This document shows, in pieces, positions 7,707 through 15,458 of a stretch of 21,222 nt of DNA. The notes beneath the pieces were generated by a model. That model did not search any database. It saw only the letters and a program-made list of their open reading frames with translations, and was not told where the DNA came from. Within the stretch, counting starts at the first letter, position 1; each line of letters opens with the position of its first letter. This DNA is from Bacteroidales bacterium (GTDB lineage Bacteria > Bacteroidota > Bacteroidia > Bacteroidales > JAADGE01). Made by a program: the position numbers and the translations under genes. The stretch covers positions 1 through 21,222 of the forward strand of contig JAOZQB010000022.1 of the NCBI GenBank assembly GCA_029932445.1, in the 5' to 3' direction.

Positions 7707-10166
7707 ATGAGCAAGATATATCCGAAAGATTTTGAACAGAAAACAGAGTTTGTAAAAATTCGAGAACTGATAAAAGGACATTGTTTAAGCAACTCCGGTA
7801 AGGCAAAAGTTGATGAAATGACATTTTTAACAGATTACGATCTGATTAAAAATTTGTTGACTTTAACATCAGAATTTAAACATCTTGTTATTTTTAAAGA
7901 TAATTTTCCGACAGGACATTTTATTGATACACAATCCTATTTCGAACGCACAAAAAATATCGGAACATTCTTTACGGAAAAGGAACTATTCGATATTGTT
8001 CGCTCCTTAAATACGGTTAAAGCTATTATTAATTTCTTTAAAAATGATGAAGAAAATAATTATCCGACATTAAAACTTCTGACGAAAGACATTCAAATAT
8101 TTCCTTTTGTAATTCAGAGAATTAATTCTGTGATAGACAAATACGGAGAAATAAAAAATAATGCTTCTTCGGAATTGTCAAAAATAAAAAATGATTTATC
8201 CAAAAAGCAATCAAGTGTTTCACAAACCATTCACAGAATAATAAAATCACAAATTTCCGCCGGGATTGTTGAGAATGACACCGAAATTACCGTCAGAGAT
8301 AACAAATTACTCATACCTGTTGAATCCAAAAACAAACGAAAAATAAAAGGAATTATTTACGGCGAATCGGCAACCGGAAAAACATCATACATTGAACCCA
8401 TCGAAGTTGTTACATTGAACAATGAAATTAAAGAATTAGAATTTGCCGAACTTCGTGAAATAAGGCGTATCCTAAGCGAAATAACAGATGAGTTAAGACC
8501 GTATTTTGACGATTTGCTTTTATCATACGATTTTATGGCAACCATTGACTTCATAAGGGCAAAAGCCCTGTTGGCAAGAGATACAGAAGCCGTAAAGCCG
8601 AAGTTAACCGATAAAAATGAGCTTGAATTTTTGCACGCCAAACATCCTCTGTTATTTCTGGCATATAAAAATACAGGGAAAGAAGTGATACCTTCCGATA
8701 TTAAATTAAATGCCGAACAACGCATTTTAATCATTTCCGGACCAAATGCGGGCGGAAAATCCGTCAGTTTGAAAACATCTGCCGTTTTGCAATATATGTT
8801 GCAATGCGGATTATTAATTCCCGTTAAGGACATCTCCGTCAGCGGGATTTTCAAAAATATTTTTATTGACATCGGTGATGAACAATCGATTGAAAATGAT
8901 TTAAGTACTTACAGTTCGCATCTTCAAAACATGAAATTCTTTACGGAAAATTCTGATGAAGAAACGCTGTTTTTAATTGACGAATTCGGAACGGGAACAG
9001 AACCCATGCTTGGCGGTGCCATTGCCGAAGCCGTTTTGGAACATTTGTATAATTCAAATGCAAGAGGCATTATTACAACACATTATACGAATTTAAAGCA
9101 TTTTGCCGATAATAAAGAAGGCATCATTAATGCAGCAATGTTGTATGATAACGAACACATGCAACCGCTTTACCAAATGGAAATCGGTAAACCCGGAAGT
9201 TCTTTTGCTTTTGAAATTGCCGAAAAAACGGGATTAAAAAAAGACGTTCTGGAAAATGCAAAATCGAAAATTGATAAAAACCAAATCGATTTTGAAAAAG
9301 CACTCAAACAAGCACAGCACGAAAAACGAAAACTGAAACAAAGCAAACGTAACATTCGCACAAATGAAAAAAAATTGCAGGAAACACTTGAACATTATGA
9401 GCAAGAACTCGAAAACGTCTTACTGCGAAAAAAAGACATTCTGAAAACCGCAAAACAAGAAGCTGAAGAAATTGTGAATTCGGCAAATAAAAAAATTGAA
9501 CAAACCATATTAGGAATTAAACGCAAAAATGCCGAAAAAGAAGAAACAAAAAAACTTCGTAAAGAGTTGAACGAATACATTTTTAAAGAAAAAGAAAAGC
9601 AAGCGGAAAATGACGAAAAAATCAATCGTAAAATTGAGAAACTAAATCAAACAAAACAGAAACGTAAAAGAGGCAAACCACAAAATAAAAACGAAGTAAA
9701 AAAAATCAAACCCTTACAAATCGGTGATTATGTGAAAATTAAAGGTACAAATACGAGAGCAGAAATTCTTTCTGTCATTAAAAACAAAGCTGTTGTAAGC
9801 GGTAATAATGTTCAACTGACCGTTGATTTAAACAAACTTGAGATTTCAGAACAAAAGCAAAAAAAAGAAAACAAGACACATATTAATATTATCCGAACAA
9901 ACGAAACCGATACCTCCGATTTTCTCGGGCAATTAGACGTAAGAGGCAAACGTGCCGAAGATGCTCTTTACGAGGTTACTCGCTATATTGATAATGCAAT
10001 TGTAAAGCAAACACGACATTTAAGAATTCTTCACGGAACCGGTAACGGCATATTACGGGAAGTGATACGTGATTATCTGCGAACGCATCAATTAGTTAAA
10101 ACATATAAAGATGAACGCATTGAAGCCGGCGGTACGGGTATAACTTTATTGGAATTGGATATATAA
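7707..10166 (+). CDS. mutS2: Endonuclease MutS2 (MutS-family ATPase with C-terminal Smr domain)
   Basis: MutS2 is a cytoplasmic DNA-binding ATPase related to mismatch-repair MutS but lacking the mismatch-recognition domain. In other bacteria it limits homologous recombination or acts on collided ribosomes. The 819-residue length is normal. A MutS core region is followed by Walker A GPNAGGKS (345-352), Walker B LFLIDEFGTGTEP (D425, E426) and a long charged coiled coil (about 520-660). A C-terminal Smr nuclease-like domain (about 740-819) shows LDVRG (743-747) and HGTGNG (776-781). The Smr residues expected for activity appear intact. The gene is the first of a plus-strand group: a patatin gene starts nine bases after its stop. 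A good -7 element lies at 7673-7680. Identification is firm; the cellular role in this organism is inferred. Confidence 0.96.
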   Translation: MSKIYPKDFEQKTEFVKIRELIKGHCLSNSGKAKVDEMTFLTDYDLIKNLLTLTSEFKHLVIFKDNFPTGHFIDTQSYFERTKNIGTFFTEKELFDIVRSLNTVKAIINFFKNDEENNYPTLKLLTKDIQIFPFVIQRINSVIDKYGEIKNNASSELSKIKNDLSKKQSSVSQTIHRIIKSQISAGIVENDTEITVRDNKLLIPVESKNKRKIKGIIYGESATGKTSYIEPIEVVTLNNEIKELEFAELREIRRILSEITDELRPYFDDLLLSYDFMATIDFIRAKALLARDTEAVKPKLTDKNELEFLHAKHPLLFLAYKNTGKEVIPSDIKLNAEQRILIISGPNAGGKSVSLKTSAVLQYMLQCGLLIPVKDISVSGIFKNIFIDIGDEQSIENDLSTYSSHLQNMKFFTENSDEETLFLIDEFGTGTEPMLGGAIAEAVLEHLYNSNARGIITTHYTNLKHFADNKEGIINAAMLYDNEHMQPLYQMEIGKPGSSFAFEIAEKTGLKKDVLENAKSKIDKNQIDFEKALKQAQHEKRKLKQSKRNIRTNEKKLQETLEHYEQELENVLLRKKDILKTAKQEAEEIVNSANKKIEQTILGIKRKNAEKEETKKLRKELNEYIFKEKEKQAENDEKINRKIEKLNQTKQKRKRGKPQNKNEVKKIKPLQIGDYVKIKGTNTRAEILSVIKNKAVVSGNNVQLTVDLNKLEISEQKQKKENKTHINIIRTNETDTSDFLGQLDVRGKRAEDALYEVTRYIDNAIVKQTRHLRILHGTGNGILREVIRDYLRTHQLVKTYKDERIEAGGTGITLLELDI

Positions 10167-10175
10167 AATACAATA

Positions 10176-11039
10176 ATGAACAAAAAAGCAGCATTAGTTT
10201 TATCGGGAGGTGCAGCAAGAGGCATTGCCCATATCGGTGTGATTGAGGAGCTTACAAAACATGGCTTTAAAATTACGTCAATTGCAGGAAATTCGATGGG
10301 TGCTTTTATCGGAGCCGTATTCGTAATGAACAAAATAGAGGAATTTAAAGAACGTATTTTAGCACTTGACAAAAAAGACGTTTTAAAATTTATTGATTTT
10401 TCATTTGGTAAACAAGGGTTTATTAAAGGTGAAAAGATATTTAAAGAACTGCAAAATTTTTTTCCCGATACCGATATTGAAAATTTAAAAATTCCGTATG
10501 CTGCCGTAGCCGCTGATATTAAAAACATGAAAGAAGTTGTTTTTACGGAAGGCAGTTTATATAAAGCCGTCAGAGCATCAATTTCAATTCCGTCAATTTT
10601 CAAACCGGTAAAAACAGATAATGCCGTTTTAGTTGACGGAGGTGTTGTAAATCCTATTCCCGTAAACAGAATAACAAGAACAAAAAACGATATTTTAATT
10701 GCTTCATATGTTAATGCGAATATACCTTATTCGAAACCTTCAATACCTGACCAACACTATAAACAAAAGTCTGTGGATTTTAATAAAAAGTTTAAAGAAC
10801 TTTTATCAAAAAGAGAGAACAAAGATAAACTCAATTATTTTTCACTTTTAAGTAAATCTACTAATTTATTGACACACAGACTGTCAATTATGAATATCGA
10901 GAAATACAAACCCGATTTATTAATTGAAACATCACGTGAAACAGCCGGACTTTTTGATTTTTTTAAAGCAAAAGAGTTAATTGAAGCCGGAAAAAAAGCA
11001 ACAATCAAAGCCTTATCGGATAATAATACATTATCATAA
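10176..11039 (+). CDS. Patatin-like phospholipase (first of three paralogues)
   Basis: This 287-residue protein belongs to the patatin/RssA-type serine hydrolases, which deacylate phospholipids or other acyl esters through a Ser-Asp dyad. It shows the oxyanion-hole motif SGGAARG (10-16), the nucleophile elbow GNSMG with S40, and the catalytic aspartate D154 in DGG (154-156) followed by VVNPIP. No signal peptide is visible, so it is probably cytoplasmic. It starts nine bases after mutS2 and is likely co-transcribed. The paralogue at 19378 matches it at 41 of the first 60 residues and shares the C-terminal MNIEKYKPD segment. The two copies lie on either side of the TetR and lipid-export locus. 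The substrate is unknown. Confidence 0.92.
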   Translation: MNKKAALVLSGGAARGIAHIGVIEELTKHGFKITSIAGNSMGAFIGAVFVMNKIEEFKERILALDKKDVLKFIDFSFGKQGFIKGEKIFKELQNFFPDTDIENLKIPYAAVAADIKNMKEVVFTEGSLYKAVRASISIPSIFKPVKTDNAVLVDGGVVNPIPVNRITRTKNDILIASYVNANIPYSKPSIPDQHYKQKSVDFNKKFKELLSKRENKDKLNYFSLLSKSTNLLTHRLSIMNIEKYKPDLLIETSRETAGLFDFFKAKELIEAGKKATIKALSDNNTLS

Positions 11040-11064
11040 ACTATATTCAATAACGTTTTTAAAC

Positions 11065-11643
11065 ATGCATAAGGAAAAAATATTTTCACGAAAAATATAC
11101 ACATTTAAATTATTGATGAATGACTTGGGATTTCTGTTTTTGAATTTCCCGAAAATCATTTCAATGAAACGAAATAAAGAAATCAGTAAAACATTTATTG
11201 AAAAGATAATGACTGTTGTAACTGCCGTAAACGGATGTGTTTATTGTGCTTGGTTTCATGCAAAACAATCTTTGAAAAGCGGCATCGATGAAAAAGAGGT
11301 TAAAAATATGTTAAATCTGCAATTTCATACCGATGCTTCCGATTTTGAAATAATCGGTCTTTTATATGCCCAACATTATGCCGAAACCGACAGAAAACCC
11401 GATACGGAAATGAAACAAAACTTAGTCGATTTTTACGGCAATAAAACAGCAAATCATATTATTTTAATTATCCGAATGATTTATTTCGGCAATTTATCTG
11501 GAAATACGTTTGATGCATTTCTAAACCGCTTTAAAGGGAAAAAAGCAGCAAACAGCAATGTCATTTTTGAATTTTTCTTTTTTATTTTTAATGTTCCGTT
11601 TTTATTGCCTTTAATGCCTTTTGTAAAAAAATACAGAAAATAA
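11065..11643 (+). CDS. AhpD-like / carboxymuconolactone decarboxylase-family protein
   Basis: A 192-residue protein with the AhpD-type redox motif CVYCAWFH (C58, C61, H65) in a helical context (VTAVNGCVYC). In AhpD-like peroxidases the two cysteines and the histidine form the reactive centre, so a role in peroxide or organic hydroperoxide handling is plausible. The C-terminus (about 160-185) is strongly hydrophobic and phenylalanine-rich, ending in a basic tail, and may touch the membrane. The ATG at 11065, 25 bases after the patatin stop, is preferred. The reading frame stays open upstream to a TTG at 10981, but that would overlap the patatin gene. It is probably the last gene of the mutS2-patatin group. 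The partner reductase is not visible. Confidence 0.8.
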   Translation: MHKEKIFSRKIYTFKLLMNDLGFLFLNFPKIISMKRNKEISKTFIEKIMTVVTAVNGCVYCAWFHAKQSLKSGIDEKEVKNMLNLQFHTDASDFEIIGLLYAQHYAETDRKPDTEMKQNLVDFYGNKTANHIILIIRMIYFGNLSGNTFDAFLNRFKGKKAANSNVIFEFFFFIFNVPFLLPLMPFVKKYRK

Positions 11644-11692
11644 TTATTTATTAATTGAATTAACTGAGATTGATAAAAAAATGATAAATTAT

Positions 11693-11723
11693 TTTGCCGA
11701 TTAAAAAATAATTCATTTCTTTG
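11693..11723 (+). promoter_or_regulatory. Candidate promoter of the tetR gene
   Basis: TTTG (11693-11696) and TTTCTTTG (11716-11723) are spaced by 19 bases, as expected for the Bacteroidota -33/-7 pair. The -7 box deviates from TAnnTTTG at one fixed position. The TetR start is 43 bases downstream, and a palindrome begins right after the -7 box. Confidence 0.5.
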
Positions 11724-11724
11724 C

Positions 11725-11743
11725 ACTATTAAACAAAAATAGT
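11725..11743. promoter_or_regulatory. Palindromic putative TetR operator
   Basis: ACTATT and AATAGT form a perfect inverted repeat around a 7-base spacer, directly downstream of the tetR -7 box and over the likely transcription start. That is the usual place for an autoregulatory TetR-family operator. The same positions align with the elements at 12365-12391 and 15419-15445: 13 of 18 bases (11725-11742) are identical in all three (core ACTAwwAAACAAwAAwmG). Confidence 0.45.
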
Positions 11744-11766
11744 CAGTTATATTAAAAACTGAAACT

Positions 11767-12348
11767 ATGGCAATCGAAGATACAAAAGATAAAATATTAA
11801 GTGTTGCAAATAAATTATTCGGACGGTTTGGATTTTATAAAACATCAATGGATGAAATTGCCAAAATAGCAAGGAAAGCAAAGGGTTCTTTATATTATCA
11901 TTTTTCAAGTAAAGAAGATTTATTTAAGGAAGTTGTTTCAAAAGAAATCGTAAATTTAAAAAATCAATTATCTGTTATTATCAATAATTCTGATTTAAGT
12001 GCTTCCGAAAAAATAAAAGCATACCTTATAAAAAGAATGGAGGTATTAAAAGGAGCTACGAGTTATCATGAAACAATTAAAGCTGATTTTTTTGAACACT
12101 TTGATTTTATAGACGATTTAAGACAAGAGTTGGATAAATGGGAAAAAGAAAAGCTTAAAAGTATTATCATACAGGGTATTGAGACAAATGAATTTTCTGT
12201 TGTCGGTGAAATTGATGTATTAACAGATGTTTTTATAATGGTTTTGAAAGGATTAGAAATTTCGTTTTTTCTGCAAAATAAATATAAAAAATATTCACCT
12301 TATTTTGACAACTTAATAGGAATTTTAACAAAAGGATTAGCGGCATAA
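11767..12348 (+). CDS. TetR/AcrR-family transcriptional regulator
   Basis: This 193-residue protein has a typical TetR N-terminal helix-turn-helix: ILSVANKLFGRFGFYKTSMDEIA leads into the recognition segment AKGSLYYHFSSKEDLF (about 38-53). The rest is the ligand-binding and dimerisation half, which is not recognisable by motif. TetR proteins usually repress neighbouring genes until a small hydrophobic ligand binds. Here it heads a plus-strand locus of lipid-modifying enzymes and an RND exporter. A palindrome sits between its own -7 box and its start, and related elements precede the next two operons, so it is a good candidate for the local regulator. The ligand is unknown. Confidence 0.93.
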   Translation: MAIEDTKDKILSVANKLFGRFGFYKTSMDEIAKIARKAKGSLYYHFSSKEDLFKEVVSKEIVNLKNQLSVIINNSDLSASEKIKAYLIKRMEVLKGATSYHETIKADFFEHFDFIDDLRQELDKWEKEKLKSIIIQGIETNEFSVVGEIDVLTDVFIMVLKGLEISFFLQNKYKKYSPYFDNLIGILTKGLAA

Positions 12349-12364
12349 TTTTTTTTGTTCGGCA

Positions 12365-12391
12365 CTGACTATAAAACAATAAAAGCATAAA
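12365..12391 (+). promoter_or_regulatory. Shared upstream element, copy before the methyltransferase operon
   Basis: This 27-base stretch starts CTGACTA and matches the element at 15419-15445 at 23 of 27 positions. A run of eight T residues (12349-12356) ends eight bases upstream; the other copy has seven T residues at the same distance. It lies between tetR and the methyltransferase gene, 58 bases before the start codon. It may be a TetR half-site operator or part of a promoter. Confidence 0.45.
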
Positions 12392-12449
12392 CAGTAATTT
12401 ATTTAAATATGTGTATTTATTCTGAATAACAATATATACTGAAACAAAG

Positions 12450-13223
12450 ATGAAAGAAAAATTAAGAAATCTGTTTTTTAAAATTTGGTATTGGTACATA
12501 AGTACGATAGATAAGAATGCAGATGTTATATTTATGAATTACGGATATTCCTGTATTAATCAGAAGCTGACACTGGAACCGGATGACAAAAAAAACAGAT
12601 ATTCGGTTCAATTATACCATCATACAGCAACAAGTACAGATATCATTGAAAAAGATTTATTGGAAGTCGGATGCGGAAGAGGCGGCGGATTATCTTACAT
12701 TAACAGGACTTTATTTCCTAAAAGTGTTATCGGAGTTGATTTGAACAAAAAAGCTGTTCAATTTTGCAATAAATACTACAAAGAGACAAATAATTCATTT
12801 TTTCAGGCAGATGCTCAAAAATTACCCTTTGAAGATAATTCGTTTGATGTTGTATTAAATATTGAATCATCGCATCGTTATTCGGAGCCGGATTTATTTT
12901 TCAAAGAAGTACATCGTATTTTAAAACCCGGCGGAACATTTTTATTTGCCGACTTCAGATTTGATTTTGAAATTGACGAATTAAACAAACACCTGAAAAG
13001 TTCAAAGATGCAAACTGAACAAAAGCAGGATATCACTTCTAATGTTGTTGAAGCATTAAAACTTGCAAGTCCCGAAAGAGAAAAACTTGTTAAGAAATTA
13101 GTCCCGAGATTTTTACAAAATTTAGGAAGAAATTTTGCAGCAACCATAGGAACACCTACTTATAATAAATTTTTTAATCGGGAATTTATATATGTATTCT
13201 ATATTATGAAGAAAAATAACTGA
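12450..13223 (+). CDS. Class I SAM-dependent methyltransferase, phthiotriol dimycocerosate methyltransferase-like
   Basis: A 257-residue Rossmann-type methyltransferase. Motif I is LEVGCGRGGG (71-80), followed by GVDLN (95-99), the acidic D121 of QADAQKLPF, SFDVVLNIESSHRY (131-144) and ILKPGG (157-162). From memory, both the N-terminal part (WYWY and FMNYGY, then LYHHTAT at 55-61) and the SSHRY motif closely follow the mycobacterial enzyme Rv2952, which O-methylates the lipid core of phthiocerol dimycocerosates. That suggests methylation of a hydroxyl on a long-chain lipid or polyketide, but the substrate is inferred. It is the first gene of a tight operon: the GNAT-like gene follows after seven bases. 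No membrane segment is evident. Confidence 0.85.
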   Translation: MKEKLRNLFFKIWYWYISTIDKNADVIFMNYGYSCINQKLTLEPDDKKNRYSVQLYHHTATSTDIIEKDLLEVGCGRGGGLSYINRTLFPKSVIGVDLNKKAVQFCNKYYKETNNSFFQADAQKLPFEDNSFDVVLNIESSHRYSEPDLFFKEVHRILKPGGTFLFADFRFDFEIDELNKHLKSSKMQTEQKQDITSNVVEALKLASPEREKLVKKLVPRFLQNLGRNFAATIGTPTYNKFFNREFIYVFYIMKKNN

Positions 13224-13230
13224 CAAAATA

Positions 13231-14352
13231 ATGGGAATTTTTATAAAAGAAATAAGGTCTGAAAAAGAATTAAAAACATTTATTAAATTTCCGGATAAAT
13301 TATATGCGGGAAACAGATATTATATTCCGGCATTACATAAAAGTGAATTTATTACGCTTGATAAAACCCAAAACCCGGCTTTTGAATTTTGTGATGCAAC
13401 ATATTGGCTGGCATATATTAACAATCAAGTTGTCGGACGTATCGCCTTCATAATAAATCATAAGTATAATGATATAAACAACAAAAAATATGCACGTTTC
13501 GGGTGGTTGGATTTTATTGATAATGAAAATGTACTTCAAAAACTGATGCAAACTGTTGAAAACCGGGCAAAAGAAAATAATGCCGAGTTTATACACGGTC
13601 CGCTCGGATTTTCATCATTCGATGCTTCGGGTGTCTTAATCGAAGGGTTTAATGAATTACCAACATCTTTCGGTCATTATAATTTCCCTTATTATTCTGA
13701 ATTATTAGAAAAAATCGGCTATAAAAAAGATATTGATTGGATCGAATATAATGTAAAAGTTCCCGATGAAATACCCGAAAATTTTGCAAGAAGTGCTGAA
13801 TTATTAAAAATCAGATACAAGCTGCATTCTGCCGAACTTAAAAAAAAGAAAGATTTAGCCGGATATACGACACAAATTTTCAATCTTATAAATTCAGAAT
13901 ACAAAGACCTCTATGCTTTCTCGGAATTATCGGATAAACAAATTGCAGAGCTAAAAAAGGAATTTATCGTACTGCTTAATCCGGAATATGTTTCAATTAT
14001 TTTAAACGAAACAAATGAACTTATTGCTTTCGGAATTACAATCCCGTCTCTTGCAAAAGCATTACAAAAATCAAAAGGCAAACTTTATCCGTTCGGTATT
14101 TTAAGAATATTAAATGCCTTACGAAAAAATGATACCGTTGACTCTTTATTAATTGCCGTAAAAAAAGAATTTCAAAATAAAGGAATACATGCTATCATTT
14201 TTAATGATTTATTTCACACGTTTAAAAAAAGAGGGATTACAAATCTGGAAACCACAAGAGAATTGGAAGAAAACAATAAAGTAAAACAACTTTGGAGCCG
14301 ATTTGAACACAGACAACATAAAAGAGCACGTTGTTATATTAAAAAATTATAA
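13231..14352 (+). CDS. GNAT-like N-acyltransferase family protein
   Basis: A 373-residue protein with the look of the acyl-CoA N-acyltransferase superfamily. The opening FIKFPDKLYAGNRYYIPAL (18-35) and the strand NQVVGRIAF (65-73) are typical of large GNAT-like proteins in Bacteroidota and Proteobacteria (YghO-like, from memory). GPLGFSSFDASG (123-134) and YNFPYYSELLEKIGY (150-164) are further conserved-looking blocks. The C-terminal half (about 210-370) resembles a second degenerate GNAT domain (LIAVKKEFQNKGIHAIIF, 304 onward). Some related proteins have been reported to acylate long-chain amines in bacterial ceramide synthesis, but I cannot check whether this belongs with them. The SDR gene starts two bases after its stop, implying coupled expression. 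Confidence 0.65.
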   Translation: MGIFIKEIRSEKELKTFIKFPDKLYAGNRYYIPALHKSEFITLDKTQNPAFEFCDATYWLAYINNQVVGRIAFIINHKYNDINNKKYARFGWLDFIDNENVLQKLMQTVENRAKENNAEFIHGPLGFSSFDASGVLIEGFNELPTSFGHYNFPYYSELLEKIGYKKDIDWIEYNVKVPDEIPENFARSAELLKIRYKLHSAELKKKKDLAGYTTQIFNLINSEYKDLYAFSELSDKQIAELKKEFIVLLNPEYVSIILNETNELIAFGITIPSLAKALQKSKGKLYPFGILRILNALRKNDTVDSLLIAVKKEFQNKGIHAIIFNDLFHTFKKRGITNLETTRELEENNKVKQLWSRFEHRQHKRARCYIKKL

Positions 14353-14354
14353 TT

Positions 14355-15281
14355 ATGAAGAATAAAATAAAGCGATTATTTAATATCGATTTAATAAATC
14401 CGGAAATCTTAAAAAAATATAAGATTAAGATACCGAAAATTAAAAAAAGAGAAAAACTGATAAAAGGGACGGATAAATTTAGAAATAAAATAATCATCAT
14501 TACCGGAGCATCATCGGGTATCGGTAAAGCATGTGCTCTTGAATTTGCCCGTCAGGGAGCAAAAGTTGTTCTTGCCGCACGAACCGAAAGCAATCTAAAA
14601 AAAGTTGAAACTGAAATTATAAAATCAGGCGGAGAAGCCTATTCAATAAAGACAGATGTCAGAAAAATAGACGACTGCAAAAATTTAATTGATAAAACAA
14701 TTAAAAAATATAAAAAAATCGACATCTTAATTAACAATGCAGGTATTTCAATGAGAGCTTCATTTGAAGATCTGAATTTATCCGTAATTAAAGAACTGAT
14801 GGATACAAATTTTTACGGTGCCGTTTATTGTACTAAATTTGCTTTACCCTACCTGTTAAAACAAAAGGGAACCGTAATCGGAATTTCATCAATTACCGGA
14901 TTAACGCCTTTGCCGGGAAGAACCGGTTATGCCGCATCAAAACATGCCATGGACGGTTTTTTAAACACCTTACGATTAGAAAATTATCGAAAAGGATTAA
15001 ATGTATTAATTGTTCATCCCGGTTTTACAAACTCAAATATCAGAAATACGGCTCTTAATAAAAATGGTTTAGCACAAGGTGAAACACCGAGAGATGAAGA
15101 AAAAATGATGTCTTCCGAAAGGGTTGCTCAGATTATTGCAAAAGCCGCACATAAAAGAGAACGCGATTTAATATTAACAAATCAAGGTAAACTTGCTGTT
15201 TGGTTACATCGAAATTTTCCCGGTATTACCGACAGAATTATTTTAAATGAAATGGCAAAAGAACCCGATTCTCCGGTTTAA
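14355..15281 (+). CDS. Short-chain dehydrogenase/reductase (SDR), lipid-type candidate
   Basis: This 308-residue classical SDR shows TGASSGIG (50-57) for cofactor binding, NNAG (127-130), and the catalytic residues S179, Y192 and K196 (YAASK). The sequence ALAARTE at the end of strand 2 (A75, R76) suggests NADP preference. A basic 45-residue N-terminal extension precedes the Rossmann fold and may help membrane association. The C-terminal segment around GITDRIILNEMAKEP resembles DHRS7-like and other SDRs acting on hydrophobic substrates. It ends the methyltransferase-GNAT-SDR operon. Reduction of a 3-keto group on a lipid intermediate would fit the context, but the substrate is inferred. A terminator-like hairpin overlaps its stop codon. 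Confidence 0.88.
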   Translation: MKNKIKRLFNIDLINPEILKKYKIKIPKIKKREKLIKGTDKFRNKIIIITGASSGIGKACALEFARQGAKVVLAARTESNLKKVETEIIKSGGEAYSIKTDVRKIDDCKNLIDKTIKKYKKIDILINNAGISMRASFEDLNLSVIKELMDTNFYGAVYCTKFALPYLLKQKGTVIGISSITGLTPLPGRTGYAASKHAMDGFLNTLRLENYRKGLNVLIVHPGFTNSNIRNTALNKNGLAQGETPRDEEKMMSSERVAQIIAKAAHKRERDLILTNQGKLAVWLHRNFPGITDRIILNEMAKEPDSPV

Positions 15282-15305
15282 AGTTTTATTTAAAAACCGG
15301 TTTTT
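15273..15305 (+). terminator. Putative intrinsic terminator of the methyltransferase-GNAT-SDR operon
   Basis: CCGGTTT (15273-15279) and AAACCGG (15294-15300) form a 7-base stem with a 14-base loop followed by five T residues (15301-15305). The left arm overlaps the last codons of the SDR gene. A perfect 20-base palindrome (15289-15308) overlaps the right arm and offers an alternative fold. The stem is short, so termination may be partial. Confidence 0.5.
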
Positions 15306-15418
15306 AAAATATACAAGAGTAAAAATACATTCAAAAAAACTAAGTGAAATATTGAATACAATGAAAACTGTTTCAGGAAAAAATTTAAATAGACTGGTCA
15401 ATATTTTTTTACCCTAAA

Positions 15419-15445
15419 CTGACTAATAAACAATAAACGTATAAA
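15419..15445 (+). promoter_or_regulatory. Shared upstream element, copy before the RND exporter operon
   Basis: The stretch matches 12365-12391 at 23 of 27 positions and keeps the same preceding layout: a T-run (15404-15410), eight variable bases, then CTGACTA. It ends 13 bases before the exporter start codon. TATTTTTT at 15402-15409 could serve as a degenerate -7 box. A common regulator, most simply the TetR protein encoded at 11767, is a reasonable inference. Confidence 0.45.
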
Positions 15446-15458
15446 TTAAATAATAAAA

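Noticed and set aside
8357..8872. 171-codon antisense ORF opposite mutS2
   Set aside because: It lies fully opposite the conserved MutS2 ATPase region and has no recognisable domain, so it is a reverse-strand artefact.
10981..11064. TTG start extending the AhpD-like protein by 28 residues
   Set aside because: The extension lies mostly within the patatin gene, reads as low-quality sequence, and a normal ATG follows at 11065.
15361..15417. Tiny ORF (18 codons) upstream of the RND exporter, a possible leader peptide
   Set aside because: It has no recognisable features or conservation evidence and such ORFs are expected by chance in this AT-rich gap.
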